Shown here: positions 12,178 through 24,162 of the stretch, piece by piece | How positions within the stretch are numbered: the stretch's first letter is position 1 | Layout of the letters: each line of letters opens with the position of its first letter | Source of the DNA: Arachis hypogaea | Lineage: Eukaryota > Streptophyta > Magnoliopsida > Fabales > Fabaceae | NCBI RefSeq assembly: GCF_003086295.3 | Contig: NC_092054.1 | Location: 33,324,393 to 33,388,392, forward strand | Length of the DNA stretch: 64,000 nt | Direction of reading: 5' to 3' | Program-made: the position numbers and the translations under genes | Notes under the pieces: model-generated | Database searches by the model: none | The model's input: only the letters and a program-made list of their open reading frames with translations | Told to the model about the DNA's origin: nothing

Positions 12178-13577
12178 TCCTACCCACCTAATTAAGAATT
12201 TTGTCTCCAAAATTTAAATTCAGTTACCTGAAAATAAGTGCAGGCAATCCTTCCATACTTTTTATTCAAGTTCTTAGGTGTGTTCCTCAACTCTAGCCTC
12301 TAATTCTTTTAATACTTCAAATGGTTCAATACATCTCGGTCTTACTCCCTTAGTCTCGACTGCTCACCGATTCTAGTCTGTTGAAGTAACTTTTAGGAAC
12401 GCGTAACTTTCTCCTTCAAACTATCTAGGTCTTCACTTCTCTTATTGGCATAACTCTTCTATTGGTTTTGGCGCAGTTAGAATCTCAACTCGAATTCGCT
12501 TAGTTTTTTCTCCGATGAATAGTTTTCTCCGATAGGCAAAAAGTAAGTGGACTTTGTCATTCGATTCACGATTACTCATGGCATTAAATCCTTTGATTCA
12601 TATCCCAAGCCCTTGAATAATGCATCACAGAATTTTCAAATAGTTCATTAGGTTTAGGTATCATGAATATGGGAACTAAGGCTACTCTTTTCTCTCCAAG
12701 TTCGAAAACTTTTTCGCATTCAGGCATCCAAACAAATGGTGCATCCTAGCAGGTTAACTTATTCACAGGCGATATGGTTGACAAGAATTAAAGCTCCATA
12801 ACATCTCTTGAGGTCACATAATTACATACTTCCTCTTTCGGTTCCAGGCATTTTGTCTTGAAGAACTAGCATCTTGGTAGTTATATTTAGAAATTATACG
12901 AGGTGCTAACTAAGCTCGAGTAGATTTTTGAAAAGATATTATGCACAAAGATTATTAAACTACCCAAACGGTGTTTGCTAGAAGATAAAAGGATGTCTTG
13001 TATGGTGATTAAACCAAGTCTTAAAAGATAGCAAAATGCACAGGAAAAAGAATTATGGTGTACACCGAGGAAATAATTGAAATCAAACCTTGATAGAGAG
13101 AAAGCGTACTGGATTAAATAAAGCTCAGCTGATGTCAAAGGAACGCAAGTTTGCAGAAGAGAGTAACTCCACTCGTATAAAGCCCCTGAGATTCAAGGAT
13201 TTATGTGATTATTCTAAGACAAGCTCAGGCTCCTCCCAGAAGAAACGACATTCATAAAAGTAAGAAATAGGATTGGAAAGATGATCAATTCATTTTTTAA
13301 AAAGAAATTCAAGATAGATTCCCAATGTAAGTCACGAAAGAAAGGCTAAGTTAAGTCGCGAAGGTTCGTTGACACATTCCCTCTCGTATACATCCTCCTG
13401 CTGTTAACTTCCTTATCCTCCAACATAACCAGTGCTTTACATCGGGAACACTTAATTGAACAGATTTTGTTTCTATTATTCACTTCATTAGCTCCTAAGT
13501 TCTGCCGGTTCTAATGGTGTCATCATACGTAATGCAATCGGAATTAATTCAGCCCTGGTACTAAATCTACCGCAACT

Positions 13578-13580
<3 letters not shown>

Positions 13581-13627
<47 letters not shown>
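13581..13627. repeat. (TC)n microsatellite
   Basis: About 23 uninterrupted TC units inside the Tekay-like internal region. Simple repeat, no gene. Confidence 0.97.
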
Positions 13628-13629
<2 letters not shown>

Positions 13630-14025
13630 AACTAACCGATTAGTAATTAAAGGTTAAATCCTGATCATGCCTCTTCCTCGTAACTTACCATCATTGGATT
13701 TTAGATAATAGTCCCGCACAACCCTCAACCCTTCTAATCTCTTATATATAACTCAAGTTGTATGCTCAAAATAGTTCAACCCGCTCCTGCTGTATCACTC
13801 TAATTATTATTCTCCAAAAACTTTTTCACTCCTCTAGGTTAGCCAAATGTCATTTTGTCTCACTATTTGGAAGTCATTAGCCGATCGTTCACTTGGAAAT
13901 GACAATTATCACGACTCGGTAATGCGTTACAATAAATACTACATGTCATTCTTATGCAACATAGTCAAAAATTTTCAATTACTAGTTCACAATTACCTCT
14001 GATTGGAGTATCTGTGCTCTCAGCT

Positions 14026-15093
14026 CTATCCACCCCCATAGTGTACACGCGTCCCAGCTATTGGGCTCTCCCAGCTTCCTGACTCTTCTTCTCCGGACAA
14101 TTTCAAGACAAATGTTTGGCTCTTCCACAGTAGTAACATACATCTAGACCAGCCCTGCACAGAAAACCTCCTACAAGTCAAATCATTCCGTGGAATTTGA
14201 GCTTGCTTTCTTTTGCCTCTTCCCTGGTTGTTGTTATTATTGAATCTCCGAAAGTTATTTTGACCTTGATGTTGTTGTGGATTATTTCTGCCTCGCTTGA
14301 AATATAGACCTCTAGGCGCGAAATTTCTCTCTTGATCTCCCTTAACAAAGGCTAGGTGATCACTCTTATCTGATGCCGCCTTTCTTACACAATACTCAGC
14401 AACTCTGCTTTTGTTTACCAATTCAGAGAAAATTCTTATCTCCATTGGGCCCACGGTACTTTTAATGTTGCTCCGAATTCCACCTTCGTATTTAATGTAT
14501 TTCCATTCTTCGAAGCCCTTTGAAGTACCCTGATAGATCTTAAAAAACCGACACAGCTTATCAAATTTGTTTGTGGACTCGGCTACCGACATTGAACCCT
14601 ACTTCAATTATAGCAATTCAAGATCCTTTGCTGTCTTGACCAAATTGGGGAAGTACTTTTTATAAAATTCAATTTGGAATGCATCCCATGATATCGCAGT
14701 ATCATCCCACTGCAGAAGACAGCGGGTTCCCTGCCACCAATACTAAGCTTCACCCACCATCTGGTAAGTGGCAAACTCAACACATTGCTCCGTCGGCACT
14801 TGTTGTGCTTGTAATGCTCATTCCATTGCCTAAAACCAATTGTCAGCCTCTGTGGTATTTGTGGTTCCTCAAAAGATTGGTGGATTAATTTTCATAAAGG
14901 TTGCTAAGGTCATCGGTCTGTTCCCTCCGTTACCGCCATTTCCATTACCAGCTTGATTCACTAACACTACCTTTGTGGCCTGTATAGCATGAGTCATGTT
15001 CTCCAGGGCAGCCATAAAGTTCACGAGGTTATTTTCCATCATTTCGGGTTCCGTACTACTTTCTACCTCTCCCATGGCCACGTCCGTGTCCAC
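14026..15093 (-). pseudogene. gag: Tekay/Del-like gag with nonsense mutations
   Basis: The start ATG at 15093 gives MDTDVAMGEVESS. The same frame is open through 14869 and again from 14592, with stops between. Recognisable gag blocks are PMTLATFMKINPPIF near residue 60, AFQIEFYKKYFPNLV from the stopped middle part, and SELVNKSRVAEYC. The C-terminal part is rich in Asn, Gly and Gln (NNFRRFNNNNNQGRG). A CCHC finger (CYYCGRAKHLS, stop, NC) lies near 14100-14150 in a shifted frame and has a stop inside. These are features of chromovirus-type gag as I know them. It is a dead gene. Confidence 0.8.
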
Positions 15094-15306
15094 AAGTCGT
15101 CATCTGGTCCCTGTTCACACTAAACAAGTGATATCAAGGTGATCAGTCTTAATATCTCAAGTCTAGTGCTTCAAAGTCCTAAATGTATGCTCATAAACAT
15201 ATATGCCACATATATCAGTTAGATATCCTAATTCAGCATATACAGACACTCAGAGTATGCCTAGAAGCATAGTCATTCTGTCCTTCAGGCTCTACAGGAA
15301 TGAACT

Positions 15307-15318
15307 GCTCTGATACCA
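15307..15318 (-). other. Primer-binding site (tRNA-iMet type) of the Tekay-like element
   Basis: On the - strand it reads TGGTATCAGAGC, complementary to the 3' end of initiator tRNA-Met. It lies 3 nt after the LTR end GGTGTTACA at 15322. It fixes the orientation of the element. Confidence 0.88.
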
Positions 15319-15321
15319 TAA

Positions 15322-15401
15322 TGTAACACCCTACCACGCAGAGCTTTGTTTAAGTCGTAAAATAGAAATGGTGAGGTATTATGACCTCTAAAAATAAATA
15401 A

Positions 15402-15432
<31 letters not shown>

Positions 15433-16511
15433 TAGATATAGTCGAAAGGATTCGTAGCTAGGAGTTTTGAAGGAAAGTTAAAGCGAAACAGTAAAAAGAA
15501 AAGTACGTCGCACACGTAAACAGAAAACCGGATAAACAGAAAGATAAACCATAAATATAAGGAGTAGAATACCAAGAATACAAAATATCAAGCTCGAGAC
15601 TCGACCTGCAAAGTCAAGGCCGGCCGGAGTATAATTACATACATACATATAATGATATCCTAAAGTATCCCAAAAGACACAAAATAAGCCCTTAGTTCTC
15701 CAAAAAGCCTCTAGGAGGATTAAACATAAAGTACAAGTGGAGAAGAGTCTATGTATATATATATATATATATATATAGTAATATGACAAAATATAACATC
15801 CCCACTTCGCTTGCCAGAAGAACCTCCAGACGCTCACCGAGGCACATCTCGATCTACATCTGAAAATAACAACATATGTACGGAATGAGAATTGGAGGTT
15901 CTCAGCATGGTTATGGTGCCCACGTACATAATATATAAGGTCCCGAAAAAGCCAGAGGCAATCCTAGAACTCTGACACTCAAATTTAAAACTTAAGGAAT
16001 AAACTAAACCAGAAATTAGGCAAACTGTCTAAGGTCCTCAAGTTCCGAATCTAATCATAACTCAACACTTCACTTTTACCTCCTCCAATCCTCTAAAACA
16101 CTAGTAGAACTACCCTCGTCACACCTCCGCCATACGAGGGGTCTCTCAGTTGCACACACATACAATTCAAGCAAGAAAAACACAAATAAATGCAAATACA
16201 GCAAATAGGCAATTAATAGATGAACATAGTCAAGCAATTAGGCAAACTAAGATAATGCACACTCAAGCAAATAATTCAAATGCACATGATGCATGCCCAT
16301 CCTATGGCTGATGATATCATCTGTCGGTTACATAGCCAACCCGATATGTCCTGGTAGCTAACTGTGGACAGTCCCTCTGTACGTGTATCCCCAAGCTCAA
16401 AAGTATCCATGAGAAGAATCTCATGCCATGGGGGAGACAAAACTCCAAGCTCAAATTCATACATGGGAGAGTACCCCAAGCTCAAATCATATATATATAT
16501 ATATATATATA
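15322..16511 (-). repeat. 5' LTR of the Tekay-like element, first part, cut by the pararetrovirus
   Basis: Begins (on +) TGTAACACCCTACC next to the primer site and runs into a (TA)n tract at about 16489-16511, where viral sequence starts. The LTR resumes at 60735 with ATGGGAAAACCTGAG. It contains short TA and CA tracts at 15400-15433 and 15752-15777. The repeated phrase CATGGGAGAGTACCC-AAGCTCAAAT before the tract is part of the tandem duplication described below. Confidence 0.7.
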
Positions 16512-16621
16512 TTACGATGCCCTACAATGTCTGACTACTGATGGTATAAGGATGTTTTTATCTCTAAAGTTATGATGAGAGATGATGCAGCAACCCCTTT
16601 TTGGAAAGAAAGATTTATAGC
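16512..16621 (+). pseudogene. Pararetrovirus coat-protein fragment, duplication unit 1
   Basis: Matches on the opposite strand the coat-protein region of copy B around 57750-57855, for example GATGCCCTACAATGTCTGAC and GATGATGCAGCAACCCC. It shows the uninterrupted target site AGATG at 16580-16584, where the second unit has the 26-kb insertion. It is the left end of copy A at the (TA)n tract. Confidence 0.85.
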
Positions 16622-16700
16622 TGAAAAGAATCTCAAGCTGACATGGGGAAGACAAAACCTCAAGCTAAAATTCATACATGGGAGAGTACCCTAAGCTCAA

Positions 16701-16702
<2 letters not shown>

Positions 16703-16788
<86 letters not shown>
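16703..16788. repeat. (CA)n microsatellite
   Basis: About 43 CA units in duplication unit 2, at the place where unit 1 has a TA tract. Confidence 0.97.
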
Positions 16789-16792
<4 letters not shown>

Positions 16793-16793
<1 letters not shown>

Positions 16794-16865
16794 TATGATG
16801 CCCTATAATGTTTGACTACTGATGGTATAAGGATATTTTTATCTCTAAAGTTATGATGAGAGATG
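16793..16865 (+). pseudogene. Pararetrovirus coat-protein fragment, duplication unit 2, left flank of the 26-kb element
   Basis: Same viral sequence as unit 1 (GATGCCCTATAATGTTTGAC). It ends with AGATG at 16861-16865 directly before the LTR; the matching right flank begins AGATG at 42989. Confidence 0.85.
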
Positions 16866-18356
16866 TGATAAACTACTATTTCATGGTTTATATTGTGTTT
16901 AATTGTGTGGTTTTATCATGATCTTTACCCACTTATTCATTAAATAAGCATGCATTTATATTTCCTTCCTAAAGATGTTTTATGGTTGAAAACTTGCTTC
17001 CTAGAGACTTTTAATTATGTATTTTATTTCTCCCTTATTTCATTCGATGCCGTGATCTGTGTGTTAAGTGTTTCAGGCTTTATAGGGCATGAATGAGTTG
17101 GACATTAGAAGGGAAGCCTGCAAAAATGGAAGGAACACAAGAAATTGAGGAGATGACCAGCGAGAAGCGACGCAGCCGCATGGATGATGCGACCGCACAG
17201 AAGAGAGCAATTTGAAGCGACGCGGCCGCATGGATGACGTGACCGCGCGGCATAGAATAGCACGAGCGACGCGGCCGCATGGACGACGTGTGCGCATGGC
17301 AAAGCAGAAACGCGAATGACGCGTCCGCATGAGCGACGCGATCGCGTGACGTGCGCGATCTGCATAATTTACAGATTCACTGGGGACAATTTCGGGCCCT
17401 ATCTTGGCCCAGTTTTTGGCCCGAAACAGCAGACTAGAGCCAGAGAACATGCAGAAACCAAGGACAACATTCATTCTACACAATTTTTAGTTTTAGATCT
17501 AGTTTTACTCCTCCTCTAGGTTTTTCTCTCTACACATTCATAGTTTTTAGGATTATTATTTTACATTCATAGTTTGGGATATTGAGAAGAGTTATTACCT
17601 CATCAAGACTTCATCATTCTAGTTCGTTTTCTTTACTTGGTCTTACTCTTCCATGTTCTTTGCTTTGTTTAATTTTACCCTTGGAATATTCTTAGGGATA
17701 TTTAATACAGGGATCACTTTTATTTTTAATTGACTATTTTAATTTTATTTACAATGTCTTTCCTTAATTCCTTTTTATATGCTATGAATTTTACCTTTAT
17801 GAGTGAGTAGTTCCCTAACTTGATGGGGAATTGATTGAAAGGAACCCTTGAGTTCGAAGGCTTGAAAGAAAAGTTGTAATTGGGTTTATGGTTGGATTGC
17901 CTCTTAATCACTAACACCAATCCCTTTTAATTAAGTGGATTGCAACTTGTGAACGGACGTAGTATTCCAACTTGTTTAACTTTCCTTCACCTAGTGAAGG
18001 ATAACTAAACAGGATAACCTTTAATTGTCAATTAATCCTGAGAGCATTCCAACAATAATAGGGATTCCAACTAATCAATTCCCAGTCAAGACTTTTATTT
18101 ACATTATTCAAATTCATCAATTTAAATTCCTGTTTGCCCAATTCAAACCTTTTTTTTGAAAACCTCTGATTAATAAAATAGCACACTTTTCTGCAACCCG
18201 TTGGGAGACGACCTGGGATTCATACTCCCAGTATTTTAAATTCAATTTTCTGTGACACCTTTCTAAATTGATAGGCGAATTTCTGGCAAGTTAAGAACTA
18301 TACTTGCAACATACATATTTCAACAATTCTTAATTCGCCAATTTCTGCCCGCATCA
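16866..18356 (+). repeat. 5' LTR of the 26-kb element (1491 bp)
   Basis: Starts TGATAAACTACTATTTCATG and ends CCCGCATCA. It contains a GC-rich cluster (17157-17364) of GACGCGGCCGCATGGATGACG-like units. The 3' LTR is 82 bp shorter, mainly because it has fewer of these units. Near the end TGGGAG...CTCCCA (18202-18230) pairs around a GACGACC box. Confidence 0.93.
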
Positions 18357-18361
18357 ATTTT

Positions 18362-18379
18362 TGGCGCCGTTGCCGGGGA
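18362..18379 (+). other. Primer-binding site, tRNA-Asp type
   Basis: TGGCGCCGTTGCCGGGGA lies 5 nt after the LTR end and is complementary to the 3' end of plant tRNA-Asp as known for Athila-lineage elements. The same site is on the - strand at 36301-36318. Confidence 0.9.
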
Positions 18380-18471
18380 GTTGCAATAGAGTGCTAAAGT
18401 TATTAATTAGAATTTATTTATTTGCATTTTATTTTATTTTGCTACTATGAGCTGCATGTTTCTTTCGTCAA

Positions 18472-19947
18472 ATGACACGTTCACTTCCTGATCCGCGCTT
18501 GCTAATATTCGATCCTGAAATTGAAAGGACTATTTCACGAATAAGGCGAGCTCAGCGTCGGTTAGTCCGCTCTGAGGGCGGATCTGAAAGTGAACTTGAG
18601 GAAGAAACCAGCTCCCGTTCTACTGATTTGGTTGATTCATGTGCAGAAGACATGGCAGAACCTAGGAGAGTTACCATCCAGGAGGAAGGAGCCCCTAATT
18701 TTACAATGCAACCGTTTCAAGCGCGTCACCCAGCAGTGGCTACAGATTTTGAAATAAAGACCGCACTGCTCAATTTGATGCCCAAGTTTCATGTCTTACC
18801 TGCTCAAGAGCCCATCAAGCACCTGAGAGATTTCCAGGCAGCCTGTTCTACTGTCAGGCGTGATGGTACAGATGAAACTTCAATTCTGCTGAAAGCTTTC
18901 CCATTTTCTCTTGAGGGAAAAGCAAGAGAGTGGTACTATACTCAACCCCTAGCAAACATATCCAACTGGGATACGCTTAGAAAAGAGTTTTTGGAGAAGT
19001 TCTTTCCAGCTGAAGTTACTGATAAACTGAGGAAAGACATTTCCACGATTGTTCGAGATGACAACGAGACTCTCTTTGAATACTAGGAGCGCTTCAATAA
19101 TCTTCTGGAAGCAAGCCCCCACCACATGATTGACAAGATAGTGTTACTCAGCTATATCACACAGGGTATGAGGCCCCAAGATAAGACCACATTGGAAAGT
19201 GCTAGCAATGGGTCTATGAAGAAGTACAAGACCACTGATGAGGCATGGCAATTGATCAGCGACTTAGCTGAATCTACTAGGAACCACAGACAGAAGCAAG
19301 GCCGTTTAAAAGCCGTTGTAGAAGTATCCTCTAGCAGAGAGACTGCTGCTCTGACTCAAAGTATCAGTGAAATGACCAACTTGCTAAAGCAAATACAATT
19401 GAATCAACAACAAGTTCAGCAAGCTCAACCTTCTCCAGCACAGCAAAGCCAACAGTTAGTCCCACAGAGAGTTTGCGGAATTTGTGCTGATTATAACCAT
19501 TATACTGATGAATGCCCGCAACTCCAACAGGAAGACAACATGGTGGCATCCACTCATAACTTCTATGACCGCCCCAACCAAGGGTACAATCAAGGTGGAA
19601 ATCATAACCATGGATAGCAGGACAATTCTAACCAGAATTGGAGGGACAACAATAACAGGGGAGGCAGAGATAATCAGGGAAATTAGAGGTGGAATAATAA
19701 TAACAACAGGCAGCAGAACCAACCTTACAGAGCACCTCACCTGAGGCAATCCCAAGGACCACAGAATACCCAACAGCAGACCTCTCAATTTACTCATTCT
19801 TCTTTATCCCCTAATGAAGAGTTACTACAATCTTTTGAGCGGAGACAACAGACCATGGAAAATAACATTATGAATAACATTAATGCCAGCCTGAATGGTC
19901 TGACCTCTACTTTGCAAGCTCTTGTTTCACAGATTGGATCAATGTAA
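18472..19947 (+). pseudogene. gag: Athila-type gag with four stop codons
   Basis: The ATG at 18472 (MTRSLPDPRLLIFD) starts the gag-pol frame. Stops at 19084 (TAG), 19615 (TAG), 19684 (TAG) and 19945 (TAA) break it. Gag core blocks: FEIKTALLNLMPKFHVL, HLRDFQAACSTVRRDG, LLKAFPFSLEGKAREWYY and WDTLRKEFLEKFFPAE. A zinc knuckle CGICADYNHYTDEC has C-x2-C-x4-H-x4-C spacing near 19476-19517. It is followed by an Asn/Gln/Gly-rich stretch (NNNNRQQNQPYR). Several stops are TAG where the context suggests Trp or Gln before, typical of cytosine-methylation decay. The capsid-like protein would bind and package element RNA. Confidence 0.88.
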
Positions 19948-22900
19948 AATTCCAGTAACCAACCTTCAAGCTCCACTGGAATCCCCTCTCAACCATTACC
20001 CAATCCAAAAGGAGGCATTAATGCCATCACCCTGAGGTCCGGAACCACACTGCAGGAGAGGAATCAGGAGGAGCCAAGCTCACCAGAACACACCTCAGCT
20101 GAAGAGGTAGTAGAAATAGAAGATGTTGAAGAGGAAGAGGACATACAGGACATAGCTGAAAAAGAAGAAGTCCAACCACAGGAGGAAGCACCAAGAGGCG
20201 CAGACACTGCAGAAAACAATACTTCTATTCCATTTCCACAACTTGCAAAGAAGCCCAGGAAGCAGCTGGAACCCGATCCCAAAATGGTAGAAATATTCAA
20301 AAAGGTTGAGGTAACCATTCCTCTTTTTGATGTTATTCAACAAGTACCTAAATATGCAAAGTTTCTAAAAGATTTATGTATACATAAAGACAAAATTAAT
20401 GAATTAGAAACTATTCCTTTGGGTAGTTCTATATCTGCTTTAATGGGAGGATTACCTGAAAAATGTAGTGACCCAGGTCCTTGTATAGTTAGTTGTACTA
20501 TTGGTGGAGTAGTAATTTATGACTGCATGTGTGATTTAGGAGCATGTGTCAGTATAATGCCTTTGTCTATACATGATATTTTGAGGTTCCCTCCCTTAAA
20601 AAGGTCGGCAGCTTGTTTTGTGTTAGCAGATAAAAGCATTATTACAGTGGCTGAAGTTGCTGAAGATGTTTTAGTGAACATTAAAGGGCTTACATTTCTC
20701 AATGATTTTTATATCTTGGAGATGCCCCATAATGACTCAGATAAGCCATCATCAATCCTACTTGGAAGACCATTCCTGAAGACATCAAAATTCAAATTGG
20801 ATGCTTTTTCAGGAACATATTCTTTTGAAATAGATGGCCGCATAGTAATCTTCAATCTGAATGGAATCATAAACAACCCTCCAAAAGATCAATATATCTT
20901 CCAGTGTGATGTCATAGATGAAACTGTAGCTGCAGTTCACAAGGAAGAATTAGAAGAGAGGCACACTGGACAAGGTCCAAGTGTGGGGACCCTCTTAACT
21001 GACAATGAGGGCACTTCGCCATTTTCACAAGCTCCAGATAATCCAGAGCCTGCCCATGATCAGAATTTAGAGTTGAAACCCCTCCCTCCACATCTCAAAT
21101 ATGCTTATCTTGAAGATGAGCAGAAGTTTCCGGTCATCATTGCAAGGGAACTTACTTCTCAACAAGAAGAGCAGTTACTTGATGTACTGAGGAAGCACAA
21201 GAAGGCAATTGGGTGGAGTTTGGCAGACATAGTAGGTATCAACCCTCAAGTATGTGAACACAGAATATTTTTAGAAGAGGGAGCAAGACCTGTCCGTCAA
21301 CCCCAAAAAAGATTGAATCCCACTATCTTGAAAGTTGTCAAAAAGGAAGTGACCATACTATTGGAGGCAGATATCATCTATCCCATCTCAGAGAGCGAAT
21401 GGGTTAGCCCAGTACAAGTGGTGTCCAAGAAGTCTGGAGTCACTACAGTGAAGAATGAGCATGGAGAGCTCATAGCAACTAGAGTTCAGAATGCTTGGAG
21501 AGTCTGCATTGATTACAGGCGTCTCAACCAAGCAACCCGTAAGGATCACTACCCACTTCCATTCATTGATCAAATGCTGGATAGCCTGTCAGATAAATCA
21601 CATTATTGCTTTTTAGATGATTACACAGGTTATTTCCAGATTCATATAGCTCCTGAGGATCAGGAAAAGACCACTTTTACATGTCCTTTTGGGACTTATG
21701 CTTACAAACGAATGCCCTTTGGCTTGTGCAATTCACCAGCTACTTTCCAAAGGTGCATGATAAGCCTTTTCTCTGATCTTATTGAGGACTGTATGGAGGT
21801 TTTTATGGATGATTTTAGCGTTTATGGTGATTCTTTTAGCCTTTGCTTAGATGGATTATCTAGAGTACTGGATAGATGTGTCAGTACAAACCTTGTATTA
21901 AATTTTGAAAAATGTCACTTTATGGTAAAACAAGGGATTGTACTAGGACATGTGGTATCTAATACTGGCATTTCTGTAGACCCAGCAAAGGTGAATGTTA
22001 TTTCTAGTTTACCTTACCCCTCTTCTGTGAGGGAAGTCCATTCGTTCCTTGGCCATGCAGGTTTTTATAGGAGATTTATTAAGGACTTTAGTAAGGTAGC
22101 ACTTCCCTTATCCAGATTACTACAGAAGGATATTGAGTTCGAGTTCAGTGAAGATTGCAAACAAGCGTTTGATAAGCTAAAAGCCGCCCTAACTCAAGCC
22201 CCAATTGTGAGAGGACCAGACTGGAGCCAGCTGTTTGAAATCATGTGTGATGCTTCCAACCATGCAGTAGGAGCAGCGCTGGCTCAGCGTGAAGGTAAGG
22301 ACCCTTTTGTTATTGCTTATGCGTCTAAGACTTTAGACACTGCCCAATCCAATTATACTACTACTGAGAAAGAGCTTCTTGCTATTGTTTTTGCTCTGGA
22401 TAAATTCTAAGCTTATTTACTTGGTACTAGAGTAGTAGTGTATTCGGATCATGCAGCTTTAAAGTATCTATTAGCTAAAAAGGAGTCCAAACCAAGGCTT
22501 ATACGTTGGATACTGCTATTACAAGAATTTGATTTAGAAATAAAGGATAGGAGTGGTAACCAAAATTTAGTGGCAGACCACTTGAGTCGCCTTGAGCACA
22601 TTAAGGATGATTCTACTCCTATAGATGATAATTTTCCATTTGATAACCTGCAAGCAGTATCTGAGGTATCTCCCTGGTATGCACCTGTAGCTAATTATCT
22701 AGTTAGCCGCACATTTCCTCCTAACTTTTCTAAGCATCAAAAAGACAAGCTGAAAAGCGAGTATAAATATTATATATGGGATGACCCATATTTATGGAGA
22801 TATGGCGCTGACCAAGTAATTAGACGGTATGTGCCTCAATCAGAATTCCAGTCCATCTTAGAGGCATGTCACTCATCTGAGAGTGGAGGACATTTTGGCC

Positions 22901-23979
22901 CTCAAAGAACAGCTAGAAAGGTCTTAGACTGTGGATTCTGGTGGCCTACTCTTTTTAGAGACGCTGCCGAGTTTTGTAAATCTTGTCTCCCATGCCAAAA
23001 ATTTGGTAATATATCCAGGAGGGATGAAATGCCTCAACAAATTATGCTTTTCTATGAGATTTTTTATGTTTGGGGCATTGACTTTATGGGTCCATTTCCA
23101 AATTCTAATGGTTATTTTTATATATTGTTAGCTGTGGATTATGTTTCCAAATGGGTGGAAGCAATTCCGACCCGTACTGATGATGCTAACACTGTTGTTT
23201 CCTTTGTGAGAAACCATATTATTTGTCGCTTTGGATCCCCACGAGCAATCATGAGCGATCAAGGCACCCATTTTTGTAACAGGAGATTAACAGGACTAAT
23301 GAAGAAGAATGGGATAATTCATAAGGTTGCAACAGCATACCATCCTCAGACCAATGGGCAAGCCGAGGTGTCAAATAGAGAGATAAAGTGTATCTTGCAG
23401 AAGATAGTCAAATCTCATAGAAGAGACTGGAGTACCAGGCTACAAGATGCACTCTGGGCATACAGAACAGCATACAAAACACCCATTGGGATGAGTCCGT
23501 TCCGCTTAGTTTATGGAAAAGCTTGTCATCTCCCTGTTGAGGTAGAGCACAAAGCCTTTTGGGCAGTCAAAGAGTGCAACATGGGGATGGAAAACGCCAG
23601 AGCTGAAAGGAAGTTGCAACTGCAAGAACTGGAAAGCCTTCGCCTAGAAGCTTATGAGAACTCAAGACTATACAAGGAAAAGATGAAGGCTGCACACGAT
23701 CAGCACATCAAGAGGAAAGAGTTCCAACCTGGGGATTTAGTCCTCCTTTACAAATCTCGTCTGAGGCTCATGCCAGGCAAGTTAAGATCCAGATGGGAAG
23801 GTCTATACAGAGTAGAGAAGGCCGAACCGTACGGAGTTTATCACCTAAGCCATCCTTCACAATCTGAACTTATCAAAGTTAATGGACACCGTTTGAAGCT
23901 ATACCATGGCGAGAAGATACAGAAAAATAAGGAGCTTGAGATCTTCCTCTTGGAAGATCCCCACATAGCAGAAGATTGA
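19948..23979 (+). pseudogene. pol: Athila-type pol (protease, RT, RNase H, integrase) with one internal stop
   Basis: The frame stays in phase with gag. It is open from 19948 to a TAA at 22408-22410 and again to a TGA at 23977-23979. First comes an acidic linker, then protease with CDLGACVSIMPL (Ser of the usual D-x-GAS is Cys) and LGRPFLKTSKFKLD. RT has YRRLNQATRKDHYPLP, FLDDYTGYFQI and the catalytic FMDDF. RNase H has CDASNHAVGAAL and [11 protein letters not shown]; the internal stop falls between these two. Integrase has an HHCC finger ([15 protein letters not shown]) and D-D-E residues in WGIDFMG, SDQGTHF and QAEVSNRE. The tail has [17 protein letters not shown]. Apart from the stop it is well preserved. 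Confidence 0.93.
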
Positions 23980-24022
23980 GCAAGTGGAGCGTCCAACTTA
24001 CAGACGTTAAAGCAAAGTGCTA

Positions 24023-24040
24023 GGTGGGAGACAACCCACC
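24023..24040 (+). other. Post-pol hairpin GGTGGG-AGACAA-CCCACC
   Basis: Six-bp stem with a 6-nt loop, 43 nt after the pol stop. Compared with 3314-3331 the second stem pair is G-C in place of C-G, changed on both sides. An identical copy is at 34180-34197 on the other strand. Confidence 0.62.
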
Positions 24041-24162
24041 ATGGTATGATCGTTCTTTTCTTTATTTTTAGTTTTTCCTATTTAATAACTCTTCTCTCTA
24101 TCAGTACCTTCGTGCATCTGCATCTGCATTATTTCTATAAAAAAAAAGAGAAAGAGAAAATG

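Larger units (their letters stand above)
12178..15321 (-). mobile_element. Internal region of the Tekay/Del-like element, gag only
   Basis: It is bounded by a polypurine tract at 12178-12190 and by the primer site at 15307-15318. It carries a broken gag (14026-15093) and no recognisable RT, RNase H or integrase. At 3.1 kb it is far shorter than an autonomous Tekay interior. 12200-13990 is non-coding in my reading, with a TC microsatellite. It must have depended on another element's pol. Confidence 0.65.
16410..16865. repeat. Tandem duplication spanning the LTR/virus junction, with two different microsatellites
   Basis: Unit 1 (about 16410-16621) and unit 2 (about 16622-16865, then cut by the 26-kb element) share the same order: AGAATCTCA, AAATTCATACATGGGAGAG, AAGCTCAAAT, a dinucleotide tract, then viral coat-protein sequence. 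In unit 1 the tract is (TA)n, in unit 2 it is (CA)n at about 16703-16788. The duplication includes host and viral sequence, so it happened after virus integration. Confidence 0.85.

Noticed and set aside
15307..15318. tRNA gene at the TGGTATCAGAGC sites (also 48606, 60437)
   Set aside because: Only the 12-nt primer-site match is present; no cloverleaf in the flanks.
17073..17483. 136-codon Arg/Ala-rich ORF in the LTR (- strand), with a similar one at 41793-42113
   Set aside because: Crosses the GC-rich unit cluster of the LTR; the two copies exist because the LTR is duplicated.
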